Shown: positions 1 to 9,615, numbered from the stretch's first letter. The stretch is DNA of 64,000 nt from Variovorax flavidus (GCF_030317145.1 NZ_JASZYE010000001.1:1984001-2048000), one strand, 5' to 3'. Notes: generated from the sequence alone by a model not told the origin. A program made the numbers and translations.

Positions 1-608
1 GCCGCACCGAGCGCGATCGCAAGCACGGCCAGGATGATCACGTTGGTACGGCCCGAGCGGTAGAGCTCGTCGATCGCCGTGGCCGACTTGTCGATCTGCG
101 CCTGCTGGTGGCTCAGCATGGCGCGGATGCTCGCGTCGTAGCTCTCCAGGGTAGACAGCAGCTTCTCTCCGCTGAGCCGCGTGGCTTCGGCGAGATTGCC
201 TTCGGCCTTGAGCTTGAGGATCGCCGTGCGAAGCTCGACGTACTCGGCGCGCTTCTTCTTGATGTCGGCACTCAGTGCAAGCTCTTCGGGCGATGCGAGC
301 ACTTCTTCGAGCTTCTTCTGCGCCTCCGAGATGGCGGCGCTGGTCTTGCTCATGTTCTTCTGCAGGAACTCCTGGACCTCGGGGTCGTTGCTCTTGAGCA
401 ATGCATAAGTGCGCACGCTGTTGGTACTGGTGGAGAGCAGCCAGTTAGCGGCCAGGCGCTCCTTCTCCAGCGATCCCCGAGCCAGCTCGTGCGTGGCTTC
501 GCCCACGCCTTGCAGCCGTGCCACGCCGACGCCCGCGATGACGGCCACGAGGGCCAGAACCAACGCAAAGCCGCCACCCAGGCGGGTACCAATCTTCCAG
601 TCCTTCAT
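1..608 (-). CDS. Methyl-accepting chemotaxis protein, N-terminal part (cut by window edge)
   Basis: Transmembrane chemoreceptor that would signal to CheA through CheW. Translating leftward from the ATG at 606-608 gives MKDWKIGTRLGGGFALVLAL, a short basic stretch followed by a first membrane helix. After it comes a helical periplasmic region of about 160 residues, rich in Glu, Lys and Leu, of the four-helix-bundle (4HB_MCP) type. A second hydrophobic helix (NVIILAVLAIALGA) begins at about residue 188, where the window ends, so the HAMP and signalling domains are not visible. It lies 59 bases downstream of cheW on the same strand, which suggests co-transcription. The family call is firm, but the ligand cannot be inferred. 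Confidence 0.85.
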   Translation of the reverse strand, partial: MKDWKIGTRLGGGFALVLALVAVIAGVGVARLQGVGEATHELARGSLEKERLAANWLLSTSTNSVRTYALLKSNDPEVQEFLQKNMSKTSAAISEAQKKLEEVLASPEELALSADIKKKRAEYVELRTAILKLKAEGNLAEATRLSGEKLLSTLESYDASIRAMLSHQQAQIDKSATAIDELYRSGRTNVIILAVLAIALGA

Positions 609-667
609 CGCTTCTCCAAGTCCGTCTGTTGTGTCCGTTATTTGTGTGTGCCGCCGGAGAAGGTCCG

Positions 668-1186
668 TCAGGCGGCCATCTTCTCGATCAGGCCCATGTC
701 CTCGCTGGACATCAGGCGGTCGATGTCCACCAGGATCAGCATCCGCTCGTCCAGCGTGCCCAGCCCGATCAGGTAGTCCGTGTCCAGCACTGAGCCCATC
801 TCCGGCGCCGGCTTGATCTGCTCGGCCGACAGCGTGATCACGTCCGACACGCTGTCCACCACCATCCCCACCACCCGACCGCCGATGTTCAGCACGATCA
901 CCACCGTGAACTGGTCGTAGCTCGGCGTGCCCAGCGCAAACTTGATGCGCATGTCGATGATCGGGACGATGATCCCCCGCAGGTTCACCACCCCCTTGAT
1001 GTAGTCCGGCGCGTTCGCGATCCGCGTCACCGCGTCGTAGCCGCGAAGCTCCTGCACCTTCTGGATGTCGATGCCGTATTCCTCCTCGCCCAGCGTGAAG
1101 GTGACCACCTCCAGCCGGTTGGCGTTCGCGAGGGCCGCGGAGGCAGCACCGCCCGCGTGTTGATGAAGGCTTTTGATTTCTGCCAT
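668..1186 (-). CDS. cheW: Chemotaxis adaptor protein CheW
   Basis: CheW couples chemoreceptors to the histidine kinase CheA in the cytoplasmic receptor array. The 172-residue protein has a short variable N-terminus and then one CheW domain from about residue 25 to 165. Typical CheW features are visible: [12 protein letters not shown], the [14 protein letters not shown] segment and a C-terminal LILVDIDRL strand. It lies between flgJ and a receptor gene on the same strand. That is unusual for the end of a flg operon, where flgK and flgL often follow, and it suggests that receptor coupling is transcribed with the hook-basal body genes. Confidence 0.95.
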   Translation of the reverse strand: MAEIKSLHQHAGGAASAALANANRLEVVTFTLGEEEYGIDIQKVQELRGYDAVTRIANAPDYIKGVVNLRGIIVPIIDMRIKFALGTPSYDQFTVVIVLNIGGRVVGMVVDSVSDVITLSAEQIKPAPEMGSVLDTDYLIGLGTLDERMLILVDIDRLMSSEDMGLIEKMAA

Positions 1187-1244
1187 GGGAGTCCTTTGCG
1201 TGGGCTGGGGGTTCGGGTAGGGGGGCGGCCGGCCGGGTCGCCGG

Positions 1245-2255
1245 TCAGCCGAACTTCTGCATGATGCGAACGAGCTTGTGCCCGTACTGCGGATCGGTCG
1301 CGTAGCCGGCGCGCTGCAGTCCGTGCGCGGCCTCGGTCGGGTCGTCGGTGGCCAGCACGTTGGCGTAGCGCGGGTTGCGCGTCATGAAGCGCGCGTAGTC
1401 GGTGAAGGCCTCGTCGTAGGAGGCGTAGGCCCTGAACTTGGCGCGAATGCGCTGCGGCTCGCCGTCAACGTATTCGGTGGTGGTGGTCTCGACCACCGGG
1501 CCCTGCCAGCTGCGGTCGGCCTTGATGCCGAAGAGGTTGAAGCTCTGCGTGCCGTCGTCCGCGCGGATCTCGCGTTTGCCCCAGCCGGATTCGAGCGCAG
1601 CCTGCGCCAGGATCAGTGGCGCGGGGACGCCGCTCGCATTGCTCGCCGCCTGGGCCGATGCGCCCATGCGGTTGACGAACTGGTCGACGTGGCTCTGCAG
1701 GTTCGATGCGGCGTTCGATCCGTTGCGGTCGTTGTTGACCTGATAGAGGCTCAGGTCGGCCCGCGCGGCCGATGAAGACGGCGCGGTCTGCGAGGGCTGC
1801 GAAGGCGACGAGCCGAGCGGAATGCCCGATTGCGCATGCAGCGGCAAGCCGCCGCGCGGCAGCAGCGACATCGCGGCCGGCTCCGCGCCGTCGTCGGAAA
1901 CACCCGCCGCGATGCTGCGCTGGAGCTGCGCCAGCATCGCCTCGGCCAGACCCACGCCGCGCCCCGAGAGGCTCTGCGTGAGCTGCTGGTCGAGCATCGA
2001 GGTGTAGATCTTCTCGTTCTGGGTGTCGAGCAGGCCGCTGGATGGCGAGGCCTCGCGCATGCTCTTGAGCACCATGCTCATGAACAGCGCCTCGAACTGC
2101 CGCGAGACCTGCTTCAGTCCCTCCTCGGGCGACGTGCGGACAGTGCGCCGCAGCGCATCGACCCCCTGCACATCGAGCGCGAAGCGCTGGTCCAGCGCGC
2201 CGGTGCGGCTCGCCGCATCGGCGCCGGTCCATTGGTTGGCTGCGGAGATCGCCAT
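1245..2255 (-). CDS. flgJ: Flagellar rod assembly protein / muramidase FlgJ
   Basis: FlgJ is exported to the periplasm, where it caps the growing rod and cuts peptidoglycan so the rod can pass. From the ATG at 2253-2255 (MAISAANQW) the protein has 336 residues. An N-terminal rod-binding domain ([16 protein letters not shown]) is joined by a Ser/Ala/Pro-rich linker to a C-terminal glucosaminidase domain with [12 protein letters not shown], where the Glu is the expected catalytic residue. A longer reading frame starts 39 bases upstream, but it overlaps flgI and adds a residue stretch not expected in FlgJ. The start is 7 bases after the flgI stop. The two-domain form is the usual one in beta- and gammaproteobacteria. 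Confidence 0.95.
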   Translation of the reverse strand: MAISAANQWTGADAASRTGALDQRFALDVQGVDALRRTVRTSPEEGLKQVSRQFEALFMSMVLKSMREASPSSGLLDTQNEKIYTSMLDQQLTQSLSGRGVGLAEAMLAQLQRSIAAGVSDDGAEPAAMSLLPRGGLPLHAQSGIPLGSSPSQPSQTAPSSSAARADLSLYQVNNDRNGSNAASNLQSHVDQFVNRMGASAQAASNASGVPAPLILAQAALESGWGKREIRADDGTQSFNLFGIKADRSWQGPVVETTTTEYVDGEPQRIRAKFRAYASYDEAFTDYARFMTRNPRYANVLATDDPTEAAHGLQRAGYATDPQYGHKLVRIMQKFG

Positions 2256-2262
2256 GGCGGCC

Positions 2263-3477
2263 TCAGATGATCTCGAGCTCGGCGCGCAGGGCACCGGCCG
2301 ACTTCATGGCTTGCAGGATGGACACCAGGTCCTGCGGATTGGCGCCCAGGCTGTTCAGCCCCTTGATCACGTCCGAGAGCGAAGCGCCGCCGCGCACCAT
2401 CTGCAGCGCGCCACCGGCCTGGTTGACCGAGATCTCCGAGGTCTGCGTGGCCACCGTCCTGCCACCCGCGAACGGTCCCGGCTGGCTGATCACCGGGTCG
2501 GTGTTGATGACGACCGACAGGTTGCCGTGCGCGACGGCGCAGTCCTCCACCCGCACGGCCTGGTTCATCACCACGGAGCCGGTGCGCGCATTGACGACCA
2601 CCCGGGCCGCCGCCTGCGTCGGCGTGACTTCCAGGCTCTCGAGACGCGCGAGGAAGCCGACCCGCGCCTGGGGCGACTCTGGCGCGCGCACGCGGATCAC
2701 GCGGGCATCGACCGCATCGGCGATACCCGAGCCGAACTGGCGGTTGATGGCATCGACTGTCTTCTGGGCTGTGCCGAAGTCGGAGCGCACCAGCTCCAGC
2801 GTGAACATGCCCTCGCCGCCGACAGAGGCCTCGACCACCCGCTCGACGATGGCCCCGGCGGGAATCCGCCCGGAGCTGAGCTGGTTGATCTGGACCTTGC
2901 TCCCGTTGGCGGACGCACCCGCGCCGCCCACGACCATGTTGCCTTGCGCGATGGCGTACACCGCGCCGTCGACACCCTTGAGCGGCGTCATCAGAAGTGT
3001 GCCGCCGCGCAGGCTCTTGGCATTGCCCATGGACGACACCGTCACGTCGATGCTCTGCCCCGGCCGTGCGAACGAAGGCAGCGTGGCCGTGACCATCACC
3101 GCCGCCACGTTCTTGAGCTGCATGTTCACGCCCTGCGGGATCGTGATGCCGAGCTGCTGCAGCATGTTGTTCAGGCTCTGCGTCGTGAACGGCGTCTGCA
3201 TCGTCTGGTCGCCGGTGCCGTCCAGCCCTACCATCAGCCCGTAGCCGATCAGCGGGTTGTCGCGCATGCCCTGGATCGTGGCAAGCTCCTTCAGCCGCTC
3301 CGCATGCGCAGGAGGGAACAGAGCAACAGAACAAGCGACAGCAAGCCCAAGACGAACAAGGGCGTTGAAAGGCCGCTTCCAGAAATGCCGTGGAGCCGGC
3401 TTTGCCGGTCCACAGGCATTGCCCCCTGCAAGGGGGTTGGCGTAGCGACACGAAGTGCGCGAAGACTGGGGGTTCAT
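2263..3477 (-). CDS. flgI: Flagellar P-ring protein FlgI with repeat-derived N-terminus
   Basis: FlgI forms the periplasmic P-ring around the flagellar rod and is exported by the Sec pathway. From the ATG at 3475-3477 it has 404 residues. The mature family sequence begins around [20 protein letters not shown] and runs to the C-terminal RAELEII. The signal peptide hydrophobic core ([17 protein letters not shown]) is preceded by about 40 polar residues, longer than normal. That extension (for example [12 protein letters not shown]) is translated from a copy of the dispersed hairpin repeat at 3384-3473. A start nearer the hydrophobic core is possible, but no ATG is seen there. The gene follows flgH directly. 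Confidence 0.95.
   Translation of the reverse strand: MNPQSSRTSCRYANPLAGGNACGPAKPAPRHFWKRPFNALVRLGLAVACSVALFPPAHAERLKELATIQGMRDNPLIGYGLMVGLDGTGDQTMQTPFTTQSLNNMLQQLGITIPQGVNMQLKNVAAVMVTATLPSFARPGQSIDVTVSSMGNAKSLRGGTLLMTPLKGVDGAVYAIAQGNMVVGGAGASANGSKVQINQLSSGRIPAGAIVERVVEASVGGEGMFTLELVRSDFGTAQKTVDAINRQFGSGIADAVDARVIRVRAPESPQARVGFLARLESLEVTPTQAAARVVVNARTGSVVMNQAVRVEDCAVAHGNLSVVINTDPVISQPGPFAGGRTVATQTSEISVNQAGGALQMVRGGASLSDVIKGLNSLGANPQDLVSILQAMKSAGALRAELEII
3384..3473 (+). repeat. Dispersed hairpin repeat, copy A (inside the flgI 5' end)
   Basis: A 37-nt hairpin occupies 3384-3420, with outer arms AATGCC/GGCATT, then GTGG/CCAC, then CCGGC/GCCGG around a TTT loop. It is followed by a CCCCCTGCAAGGGGG hairpin and a conserved tail ending in CTGGGGGT. 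The element is antisense to the flg operon and its GGGGGT end abuts the flgH stop codon. Here it is read as the first codons of flgI. Other copies lie at 4158, 16798, 40231 and 57861. Confidence 0.9.
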
Positions 3478-3479
3478 AT

Positions 3480-4250
3480 CTAGAAGGGCATCACGTTGAG
3501 GAAGAAGCGCTGCAACCAGCCCATGTGTTGCGCTTCGTCGATGTAGCCTTTTGCCGTGTATTCGATGCGTGCATCCGCCACCTGGGTCGACAGCACGGTG
3601 TTGTTGCCGGTGACGGTGCGCGGATTCACCACGCCCGAGAAGCGAATGAATTCGGTCCCCTGATTGATGCCCATCTGCTTCTCGCCGCTCACCAGCAGAT
3701 TGCCGTTGGCGAGCACATCGGTGACCGTGACGGTGATCACGCCATTGAAGTTGTTGGCCGCATTGGCGCCGCCCTTCGCGGTGAGGGCGTTGGTGCCGGA
3801 CATCTTGGCGTCCTGGTCCCGCAGCAGCCCGCCGAGCACCTTGGGAACGGCCTCGAAGGCGGCGCCCATGCTCCCGTTGCGGCTCGCGTTGGCGCCGGAG
3901 TTCTTGCTGGCGTTGAGCTTCTCGCTGATGACGATGGTCAGGATGTCGCCGACGTTGCGCGGCCGGCGGTCCTCGAACAATGCGACATCGCGCCCCGCAG
4001 CCTGGAAGATCGCGCCGCTCGCGGACCGCGTCTGCAACGCATCCATCGAATCCGCGCGCGCCGTCATCGGCTGGTGCACCAGCGGATCGCGCGGAAGCTG
4101 CGCGCACCCCGTCGCCAGCACGACGATGAACAAGAGCACGAAATGCCGGATGCCAAGAACACCGCGGAACCGGCTCTGCCGGGCCGCTGGTGTTGCCCCC
4201 TGCAAGGGGGTTGGCGAAGCGACACGCAGTGCGCGAAGCCTGGGGGTCAT
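3480..4250 (-). CDS. flgH: Flagellar L-ring lipoprotein FlgH with repeat-derived N-terminus
   Basis: FlgH is an outer-membrane lipoprotein that forms the L-ring bushing of the basal body. From the ATG at 4248-4250 the protein has 256 residues. A lipobox (LATGC) ends the hydrophobic segment [14 protein letters not shown] at about residue 49, and the mature protein carries the family core ([29 protein letters not shown]). About 35 residues before the hydrophobic core are unusual for FlgH and are translated from repeat copy B (4158-4247), for example [18 protein letters not shown]. The ATG overlaps the flgG stop in a TGATG arrangement. A GTG one codon upstream is the alternative start. Confidence 0.95.
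   Translation of the reverse strand: MTPRLRALRVASPTPLQGATPAARQSRFRGVLGIRHFVLLFIVVLATGCAQLPRDPLVHQPMTARADSMDALQTRSASGAIFQAAGRDVALFEDRRPRNVGDILTIVISEKLNASKNSGANASRNGSMGAAFEAVPKVLGGLLRDQDAKMSGTNALTAKGGANAANNFNGVITVTVTDVLANGNLLVSGEKQMGINQGTEFIRFSGVVNPRTVTGNNTVLSTQVADARIEYTAKGYIDEAQHMGWLQRFFLNVMPF
4158..4247 (+). repeat. Dispersed hairpin repeat, copy B (inside the flgH 5' end)
   Basis: The 37-nt hairpin at 4158-4194 has outer arms AACACC/GGTGTT and inner arms GCGG/CCGC and CCGGC/GCCGG around a TCT loop. The CCCCCTGCAAGGGGG hairpin follows, then the tail ending in CCTGGGGGT immediately beside the flgG stop codon. Compared with copy A the outer stem has changed on both arms and still pairs. Read leftward, the element codes for the N-terminus of FlgH. 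Confidence 0.9.
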
Positions 4251-5032
4251 CACAACTGCGTCAGACGTTGCAGCATCTGGTCGGACGTCTGGACCGCCTT
4301 GCTGTTGATCTCGTACGCGCGCTGCGTGGCGATCATGTTGACCAGCTCTTCCACCACGTTGACGTTCGACGCTTCGGTGTAGCCCTGGCTCAGGATGCCG
4401 GCGCCGTCGACGCCGGGGTTCACCAGGTTCGGTGCGCCGGACGAATCGGTCTCGGTGTAGAGGTTCTCGCCCATGCTCTGCAGGCCGGTCGGATTGAGGA
4501 AGGTGGCGAGCTGGAGCTGGCCGACCTGCACGGTCGCGGTGCTGCCCGCCTGCGTGACCGACACGATGCCGTCGCGGCCCACCGTGAGGCTGGTGGCGTT
4601 CTGCGGGATGGTGATCGCCGGCTGGATGGGGAAGCCGCTCGCGGTGACGAGCTGTCCGTCGCGGTCGGTCTGGAAGGAGCCGTCGCGCGAGTACGAGGTC
4701 GTGCCGTCCGGCATCAGCACCTGGAAGAAGCCGGCGCCGTTGATCGCGACGTCCTTCGGGTTGTCCGTCTTGGTCATGTTGCCTTGGGAGTGCATGCGCT
4801 CGGTGGCGACCACGCGCACGCCGGTGCCGACCTGCAGGCCCGAAGGCAGGCGCGTCTGGTCGGAGGTCTGGCCGCCGACCTGGCGCAGGTTCTGGTACAT
4901 CAGGTCCTCGAACACGGCGCGGCTCTTCTTGAAGCCGGTGGTGCCGACGTTGGCGAGGTTGTTGGACACCACGTCGAGTTGCGTCTGCTGGGCTTCGAGG
5001 CCGGTCTTGGCGACGTAGAGGGAACGAATCAT
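4250..5032 (-). CDS. flgG: Flagellar distal rod protein FlgG
   Basis: FlgG builds the distal rod that crosses the periplasm. The 260-residue protein has the N-terminal rod/hook signature ([20 protein letters not shown], then [19 protein letters not shown]). The C-terminal heptad region ([20 protein letters not shown]) would form the coiled coil with the N-terminus. Length and both termini match the family. It sits in the usual order between flgF and flgH, with the stop overlapping the flgH start. Confidence 0.97.
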   Translation of the reverse strand: MIRSLYVAKTGLEAQQTQLDVVSNNLANVGTTGFKKSRAVFEDLMYQNLRQVGGQTSDQTRLPSGLQVGTGVRVVATERMHSQGNMTKTDNPKDVAINGAGFFQVLMPDGTTSYSRDGSFQTDRDGQLVTASGFPIQPAITIPQNATSLTVGRDGIVSVTQAGSTATVQVGQLQLATFLNPTGLQSMGENLYTETDSSGAPNLVNPGVDGAGILSQGYTEASNVNVVEELVNMIATQRAYEINSKAVQTSDQMLQRLTQL

Positions 5033-5070
5033 TGAATTACTCCTGCGGGGGTTGCGGGCTGGGCTCGGCT

Positions 5071-5814
5071 TCAGCCGTAGGCCAGCAGCTTGTTGGCCGA
5101 CTGCGCATTGGTGTCGGCGGTCGTGATCGACTTCATCTGCATCTCGAAGCTGCGGCCGTTGGCGATCATGGCGACCATGGCTTCGACCGGATTGACGTTG
5201 CTGCCTTCGACCACGCCGGGCGCGACGATCACGGCCGGGTCCGCTTCCGCCGGCGGCAGGCCTTCGCGCATGCGGAAGAGTCCGTCGTCGCCACGCACGA
5301 GATCGGCGGTGGGTGGGTTGACGAGCTTCAGGCGGCCGACCTGGGCCACGCCGGTGGCCGGATCGCCAGGGCCGCGCGCGGCGATGGAGCCGTCGGATGC
5401 GATCGTGACGGTGGACCCGGGCGGGATCACCAGGGCGCCGGCATCGCCGACGACCGGGCGTGCGCCCATGGTCATCACCTGTCCGTCGGCTCCCACCTGC
5501 AGGTTGCCGACGCGCGTGTAGGCTTCGCCGCCGCCGGGGGTCTGCACCACGAACCAGCCCTCGCCGCGCACCGCGACGTCGAGTTCGCGGCCGGTTTCAG
5601 TCAACGGCCCATGCGTGAAATCGGCGCCGGGCGTGGTGGCCGCCACGAAGGCGCGCGTCGGCGATTCCTCGCCCACCACGGGCACGGCGCGGAAGTTGTT
5701 GATCTGCGCGCGGAAGCCCGGCGTCGAGACGTTCGCCATGTTGTTGGCGACCGAGGCCTGCTGTTCCATGGCCTGCTTGGCGCCGCTCATGGCGACATAC
5801 AACATTCGATCCAC
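5071..5814 (-). CDS. flgF: Flagellar proximal rod protein FlgF
   Basis: FlgF is a minor proximal rod subunit exported by the flagellar type III apparatus. The 247-residue protein starts [20 protein letters not shown] followed by [20 protein letters not shown], the form of the rod signature typical of FlgF. It ends with the [20 protein letters not shown] coiled-coil segment. It is shorter than FlgG, as expected, and is spaced 38 bases from flgG and 49 bases from flgE. Confidence 0.96.
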   Translation of the reverse strand: MDRMLYVAMSGAKQAMEQQASVANNMANVSTPGFRAQINNFRAVPVVGEESPTRAFVAATTPGADFTHGPLTETGRELDVAVRGEGWFVVQTPGGGEAYTRVGNLQVGADGQVMTMGARPVVGDAGALVIPPGSTVTIASDGSIAARGPGDPATGVAQVGRLKLVNPPTADLVRGDDGLFRMREGLPPAEADPAVIVAPGVVEGSNVNPVEAMVAMIANGRSFEMQMKSITTADTNAQSANKLLAYG

Positions 5815-5863
5815 TGGTTGCTCCTGGAAATGAGGGACTGCTGCGTGTGTTCAGGCGCGCGGG

Positions 5864-7084
5864 TCAGCGAATGTTCATCAGCGTCTGCATGACCTGGTCC
5901 TGCGTCTTCACGGTCTGCGCATTGGCCTGGTAGTTGCGCTGCGCGACGATGAGGTTGACGAGTTCGGAGGTCAGGTCGACGTTGGAGGATTCGAGCGCGC
6001 CGGATTCGAGCGAGCCGAGCTTGGTGCCCTCGCCCGGCGTGCCGGTGAGGGCTTGGCCGGAGGCCAGCGTCTCGGCCCACATGTTCTCGCCCTTGGGCTC
6101 CAGGCCGTTGGGGTTGGCGAAGGACGACAGCACGATCTGTCCGAGCAACTGGGTCTGTTCGTTGGAGAACTTGCCGGTGATGGTGCCGTCGGGGTTGATC
6201 GAGTAGGAGGTCAGTTCGCCGGAGGTGTAGCCGTCCTGCGAGAGCGCCCGCATGCCGTTGGTGGCGCCGCGCTGGGTCGTGCCCGAGAGGTCGACCGTCA
6301 TGGTGGCTGTCGCGGCACCGGTCGTGTAGGTCTGCACCGGCAGCGCGATCGAGCCGCCTGCCGGCGCCGTGAGGTTGCCGTTGGTGTCGAAGGTCAGCGT
6401 CGAGAGTGCGGCGCCACCGCTCATGGGCGCGCCATCCATGGTGCCGTAGACGCTCCAAGTGTTGGCGGGCGTCGGGGACTTCACGAAGTACACCGCGAGG
6501 TCGTGCGGATTGCCCAGCGAGTCGTACACGGGCCCGACGGCGTTGGAATAGTTGAACGTATCGGAGTCGGTGGCGTTGAAGGGCGTCTTGGTCGGAACGG
6601 CTTCACGCGAATCGAGGTTGAACTCGGCCTGGATGCCGACGGTCGCCTTGGGCGCCATGCCGCCGGTCGGGATCTGGATGGCCGTCGGCGTGCCGCCGCT
6701 GATGCCGCCGCTGGCGTTGACGCCATAGCCCGTGAGGCGCAGGCCGGAGCCGTTGATGATGTAGCCGTCCTTGTCCTTGGTGAACTGGCCGTTGCGCGAG
6801 TACATGACTTCGCCGCTGGCGCTGGTGAGGCGGTAGAAGCCGTCGCCGTTGAGGATGGCGACGTCGAGCGGGCGGCTGCTGGTCTGCGTCACGCCTTGCG
6901 TGAAGTTCTGCACCACCCCGGACACCGATGCGCCGAGGCCGACGCGCGAGCCGGCATAGACGTCCTGGAAGGTTGCCGCGGCGGACTTGTAGCCCACGGT
7001 GCCCGAGTTGGCGATGTTGTTGCCGATGACGTCGAGATTGGCGGCGGCCACGCCGAGCCCGCTGATGCCTTGGGAGAAACTCAT
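5864..7084 (-). CDS. flgE: Flagellar hook protein FlgE
   Basis: FlgE polymerises into the flexible hook. The 406-residue protein has the N-terminal signature (MSFSQGISGLGVAAANLDVI, then GNNIANSGTVGYKSAAATF) and the C-terminal helix SSNVDLTSELVNLIVAQRNY. The middle part (about residues 130-330) is the surface-exposed D1/D2 region, rich in Thr, Ser and Gly. The length is normal for beta- and gammaproteobacterial hook proteins. It lies between flgD and flgF in the usual order. Confidence 0.97.
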   Translation of the reverse strand: MSFSQGISGLGVAAANLDVIGNNIANSGTVGYKSAAATFQDVYAGSRVGLGASVSGVVQNFTQGVTQTSSRPLDVAILNGDGFYRLTSASGEVMYSRNGQFTKDKDGYIINGSGLRLTGYGVNASGGISGGTPTAIQIPTGGMAPKATVGIQAEFNLDSREAVPTKTPFNATDSDTFNYSNAVGPVYDSLGNPHDLAVYFVKSPTPANTWSVYGTMDGAPMSGGAALSTLTFDTNGNLTAPAGGSIALPVQTYTTGAATATMTVDLSGTTQRGATNGMRALSQDGYTSGELTSYSINPDGTITGKFSNEQTQLLGQIVLSSFANPNGLEPKGENMWAETLASGQALTGTPGEGTKLGSLESGALESSNVDLTSELVNLIVAQRNYQANAQTVKTQDQVMQTLMNIR

Positions 7085-7163
7085 GTTGGATTCCTTGTTT
7101 CAGTGCGATGAAAGAACGGCTGCAGCGCCTGGACCGCCGCCGAGGGAGAAGACGGGTTGGGTG

Positions 7164-7850
7164 TCAGAGGAACATGCGAACGTCGGACAGCGCGATGCTC
7201 TGGCCCGATGCCAGCTCGAGCGTGACGCCGCTCGCGCCCTGCTTGACTGCGGCCACCTGGGCGAAGGTGAGCGAGGTCGCCTGCACGGCGGCGCTGCCGT
7301 TGGCGGCAGCCACCTTGAACTGGTAGGCGCCCGCGGGCACCACGTTGCCGGCGTCGTCCTTGCCGTCCCAGGTCACGGCATTGACGCCTTCGGTCATGGC
7401 GCCGGCATCGATGGTGCGCACGGTCTTGCCGGCGGCGTCGACGATCTTGATCTCCACGTCGCCGGCCGAGCCGGGCAGCTGCACCGCGAAGGCCTGGACC
7501 GCCGGGTCCTTGCCGTCCTCGGGCGTGCTCGTGTGGAGGGTGTCGCCGGGCGACAGCACGTTGTAGCCAATGAGCGATGCCGCCTGCAGCACCTGGTTCG
7601 AGCCGGTCTGGCTCACCAGGCCCGACAACGTGGCGTTGAGCTTCTCGATGCCGCTCACCGTGCTCATCTGCGCGAGCTGCGAGGTGAGCTCGGCGTTCTC
7701 CATCGGATTGAGCGGATCCTGGTTGTTGAGCTGCGTCACCAGCAGCTTGAGGAAGCGCTGCTCGCTGTCCGCGTTCGCGACGCTGGCGGTGCTCGCCGCT
7801 GCGCTGGCAGCGTTGGAGCCGGTGATGGAGGAGGTGTCTGCGATGGCCAT
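7164..7850 (-). CDS. flgD: Flagellar hook capping protein FlgD
   Basis: FlgD is the scaffold that caps the hook during FlgE assembly. The 228-residue protein begins MAIADTSSITGSNAA. It contains the family motif FLKLLVTQLNNQDPLNPMEN at about residues 33-52, just after a low-complexity Ala/Ser stretch. The C-terminal half is an Ig/Tudor-like capping region with VTWDGKDDAGNVVPAGAY, the FlgD FnIII-like signature. It sits between flgC and flgE. Confidence 0.96.
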   Translation of the reverse strand: MAIADTSSITGSNAASAAASTASVANADSEQRFLKLLVTQLNNQDPLNPMENAELTSQLAQMSTVSGIEKLNATLSGLVSQTGSNQVLQAASLIGYNVLSPGDTLHTSTPEDGKDPAVQAFAVQLPGSAGDVEIKIVDAAGKTVRTIDAGAMTEGVNAVTWDGKDDAGNVVPAGAYQFKVAAANGSAAVQATSLTFAQVAAVKQGASGVTLELASGQSIALSDVRMFL

Positions 7851-7872
7851 GAAGGGCTTTCTTGAAAGGGGA

Positions 7873-8289
7873 TTACTGGCCGACGGTCAGCGTCTTGAGC
7901 ATCAGCGTCTTGGCGGTGTTGAGCACCTCGACGTTGGCCTGGTAGCTGCGCGAGGCCGAGATCATGTTGGTCATCTCTTCGACCACGTTGACGTTGGGCA
8001 TCGCCACGTAGCCCTCGGCATTGGCGTGCGGGCTCTTGGGGTCGAAGACCATCCTGGCGGGCGAGGAGTCCTCGACGACGCTGGAGACCTTGACGCCGCC
8101 GATGTCCTGCTGCCCCGAGGCGGCCACTTCGAAGACGACCTGTTTGGCGCGGTAGGGCTGGCCATCGGGGCCGGCGACGCTCTCGGCATTGGCGAGGTTG
8201 CTCGCGGTCACGTTCATGCGCTGCGATTGCGCCGCCATGGCGGAACCCGCCACGCTGAAGATGTTCATGGAAGAGCTGGGGTACGGCAT
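7873..8289 (-). CDS. flgC: Flagellar proximal rod protein FlgC
   Basis: FlgC is a proximal rod subunit. From the ATG at 8287-8289 it has 138 residues. The family start [19 protein letters not shown] is followed by [11 protein letters not shown], and the C-terminal helix [20 protein letters not shown] is present. I chose the upstream ATG ([11 protein letters not shown]) because it follows a GGAGA ribosome site at suitable spacing. The second ATG at 8266-8268, which would give the more usual MNIF start, has none. It lies 16 bases after flgB. Confidence 0.95.
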   Translation of the reverse strand: MPYPSSSMNIFSVAGSAMAAQSQRMNVTASNLANAESVAGPDGQPYRAKQVVFEVAASGQQDIGGVKVSSVVEDSSPARMVFDPKSPHANAEGYVAMPNVNVVEEMTNMISASRSYQANVEVLNTAKTLMLKTLTVGQ

Positions 8290-8305
8290 GCGGGTCTCCG
8301 GCTGC

Positions 8306-8713
8306 TTACTGCTGGACCGCCGACAACAGCGTCTTGATCTTGGCGCCGAGCACCGTGAGGTTCGACTCGTAGCGCAGCGCGTTGTCGGCGAAGTTGATGC
8401 GCTCGGCATCCATCTCGACCGTGTTGCCGTCAATGCTGGATTGGCTCGGCACGCGATAGAGCAGGTCCTGGTCGGGCATCGCCTTGGCTTCGCCGGCCAG
8501 GTGGCGCGACGAGGTGGTGGCCATCGCGAAGGACTGCGACTGCCGCCCCTGTTCCACGGCCTGCGTGAGCCTGCTGTTGAAATCGAAGTCGCGCGCCTTG
8601 TAGTTCGGCGTGTCGGCGTGGGCGATATTGGCCGCCAGCACTTCCTGGCGCTGCGCCCTGAGATTGAGTGCTTCGCGATTGAAGCGAAGCGCTGCATCCA
8701 GCTTGTCGATCAT
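8306..8713 (-). CDS. flgB: Flagellar proximal rod protein FlgB, first gene of the operon
   Basis: FlgB is the most proximal rod subunit, adjoining the MS-ring and FliE. The 135-residue protein begins [20 protein letters not shown] and carries the signature [20 protein letters not shown]. It ends in a short helix without the longer coiled coil of FlgG. It opens the leftward flgBCDEFGHIJ operon and diverges from flgA across 160 bases. Confidence 0.96.
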   Translation of the reverse strand: MIDKLDAALRFNREALNLRAQRQEVLAANIAHADTPNYKARDFDFNSRLTQAVEQGRQSQSFAMATTSSRHLAGEAKAMPDQDLLYRVPSQSSIDGNTVEMDAERINFADNALRYESNLTVLGAKIKTLLSAVQQ

Positions 8714-8873
8714 GTGGTTCCACCATTTGAAGCATCGCGTCCGCACGAGGGCATGGCGACTGATGGAAAGCGAGTCTATGCATGCATCGCTTTTGCAATG
8801 GGCCGAACAAAGGGGGTTTTCTCCAGCACTTCGCACCTTCGCCTGGAGGGGTGCCTTCCTAGAATCGACCGCG
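8714..8873. promoter_or_regulatory. Divergent flgB / flgA promoter region
   Basis: This 160-base region separates the leftward flgB operon from rightward flgA and must hold both promoters. A perfect 10-bp palindrome, ATGCATGCAT, lies at 8778-8787. The surrounding stretch 8765-8820 is less G/C-rich than the neighbouring genes. I could not place a convincing sigma-28 or sigma-54 site here, so a sigma-70 class II promoter under the flagellar master regulator is an inference from gene order only. Confidence 0.4.
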
Positions 8874-9584
8874 ATGGAACCACGCAATCCCTGGAGTCGC
8901 CTTCTGTGCATGGCCCTGCCGACCGTCATGGCAGGCATGGGTGCGGCAACCGCATGGGCCGCTGCGCCGCTGCCCGATGCGGCGCGCTCGGCGATCGACA
9001 GGCTGCTGCAGGTGCAGACGGCCGGACTGCCGGGCAAGGCGACGTTCAGCGTCAAGACGTCCGCGTCGACCACCCTTCCTCCCTGCGACGACTTCGAGGC
9101 CTTCATGCCGGCCGGGGCCACGCCCTGGGGCCGCGTGTCGGTCGGCTTGCGTTGCCGCGGCGACAAGCCGTGGATGCGATTCGTGCCGGTCCACGTGGCC
9201 GTGGAAGGCCGCTACTTCGTCGCCGCGCGCGCGATCGAGGCCGGGGAGACCGTCGGCGCAGGCGACGTCGTCGAGCGCACGGGCGATCTCAGCGCGCTGC
9301 CGCGCTCCGTCATCACCGATGCCGCTGCCTTGCAAGGGGTCGTGACGGCCAACCGCGTCGCCGCCGGCGCACCGCTGCGCAAGGAGCTGGTGCGGGGCCT
9401 GGTCGTCATCCAGCAGGGCCAGACCGTGCAGCTGGTCGCGCAGGGACAGGGCTTTGTCGTCAGCACCGAGGGCAAGGCCATGACCCGGGCCGAAGTCGGC
9501 GCCACCGTGCAAGCCAAGACGCGCGAGGGCCGCATGCTGACGGGCATCGCAGCCGAAAACGGGCAGATCCGGCTGTCGCAGTAG
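8874..9584 (+). CDS. flgA: Flagellar P-ring assembly chaperone FlgA
   Basis: FlgA is a periplasmic chaperone needed to assemble FlgI into the P-ring. From the ATG at 8874 it has 236 residues: an N-terminal signal peptide (LLCMALPTVMAGMGAATAWA), a variable SAF-like domain, and the conserved C-terminal beta-clip part. That part includes FVAARAIEAGETVGAGDVV, GVVTANRVAAGAPLRKELV and the typical ending GMLTG-like REGRMLTGIAAENGQIRL. Reading frames extending further upstream overlap the promoter region and lack a signal peptide at their start. It is divergent from flgB and upstream of flgM. Confidence 0.93.
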   Translation: MEPRNPWSRLLCMALPTVMAGMGAATAWAAAPLPDAARSAIDRLLQVQTAGLPGKATFSVKTSASTTLPPCDDFEAFMPAGATPWGRVSVGLRCRGDKPWMRFVPVHVAVEGRYFVAARAIEAGETVGAGDVVERTGDLSALPRSVITDAAALQGVVTANRVAAGAPLRKELVRGLVVIQQGQTVQLVAQGQGFVVSTEGKAMTRAEVGATVQAKTREGRMLTGIAAENGQIRLSQ

Positions 9585-9615
9585 CCCGGACCCGCGATTT
9601 GTGACATATAGAGCC

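Noticed and set aside
3478..4107. Extension of flgI upstream through the flgH gene
   Set aside because: The extension is the flgH sequence in the wrong frame. FlgI with a signal peptide starts at 3477.
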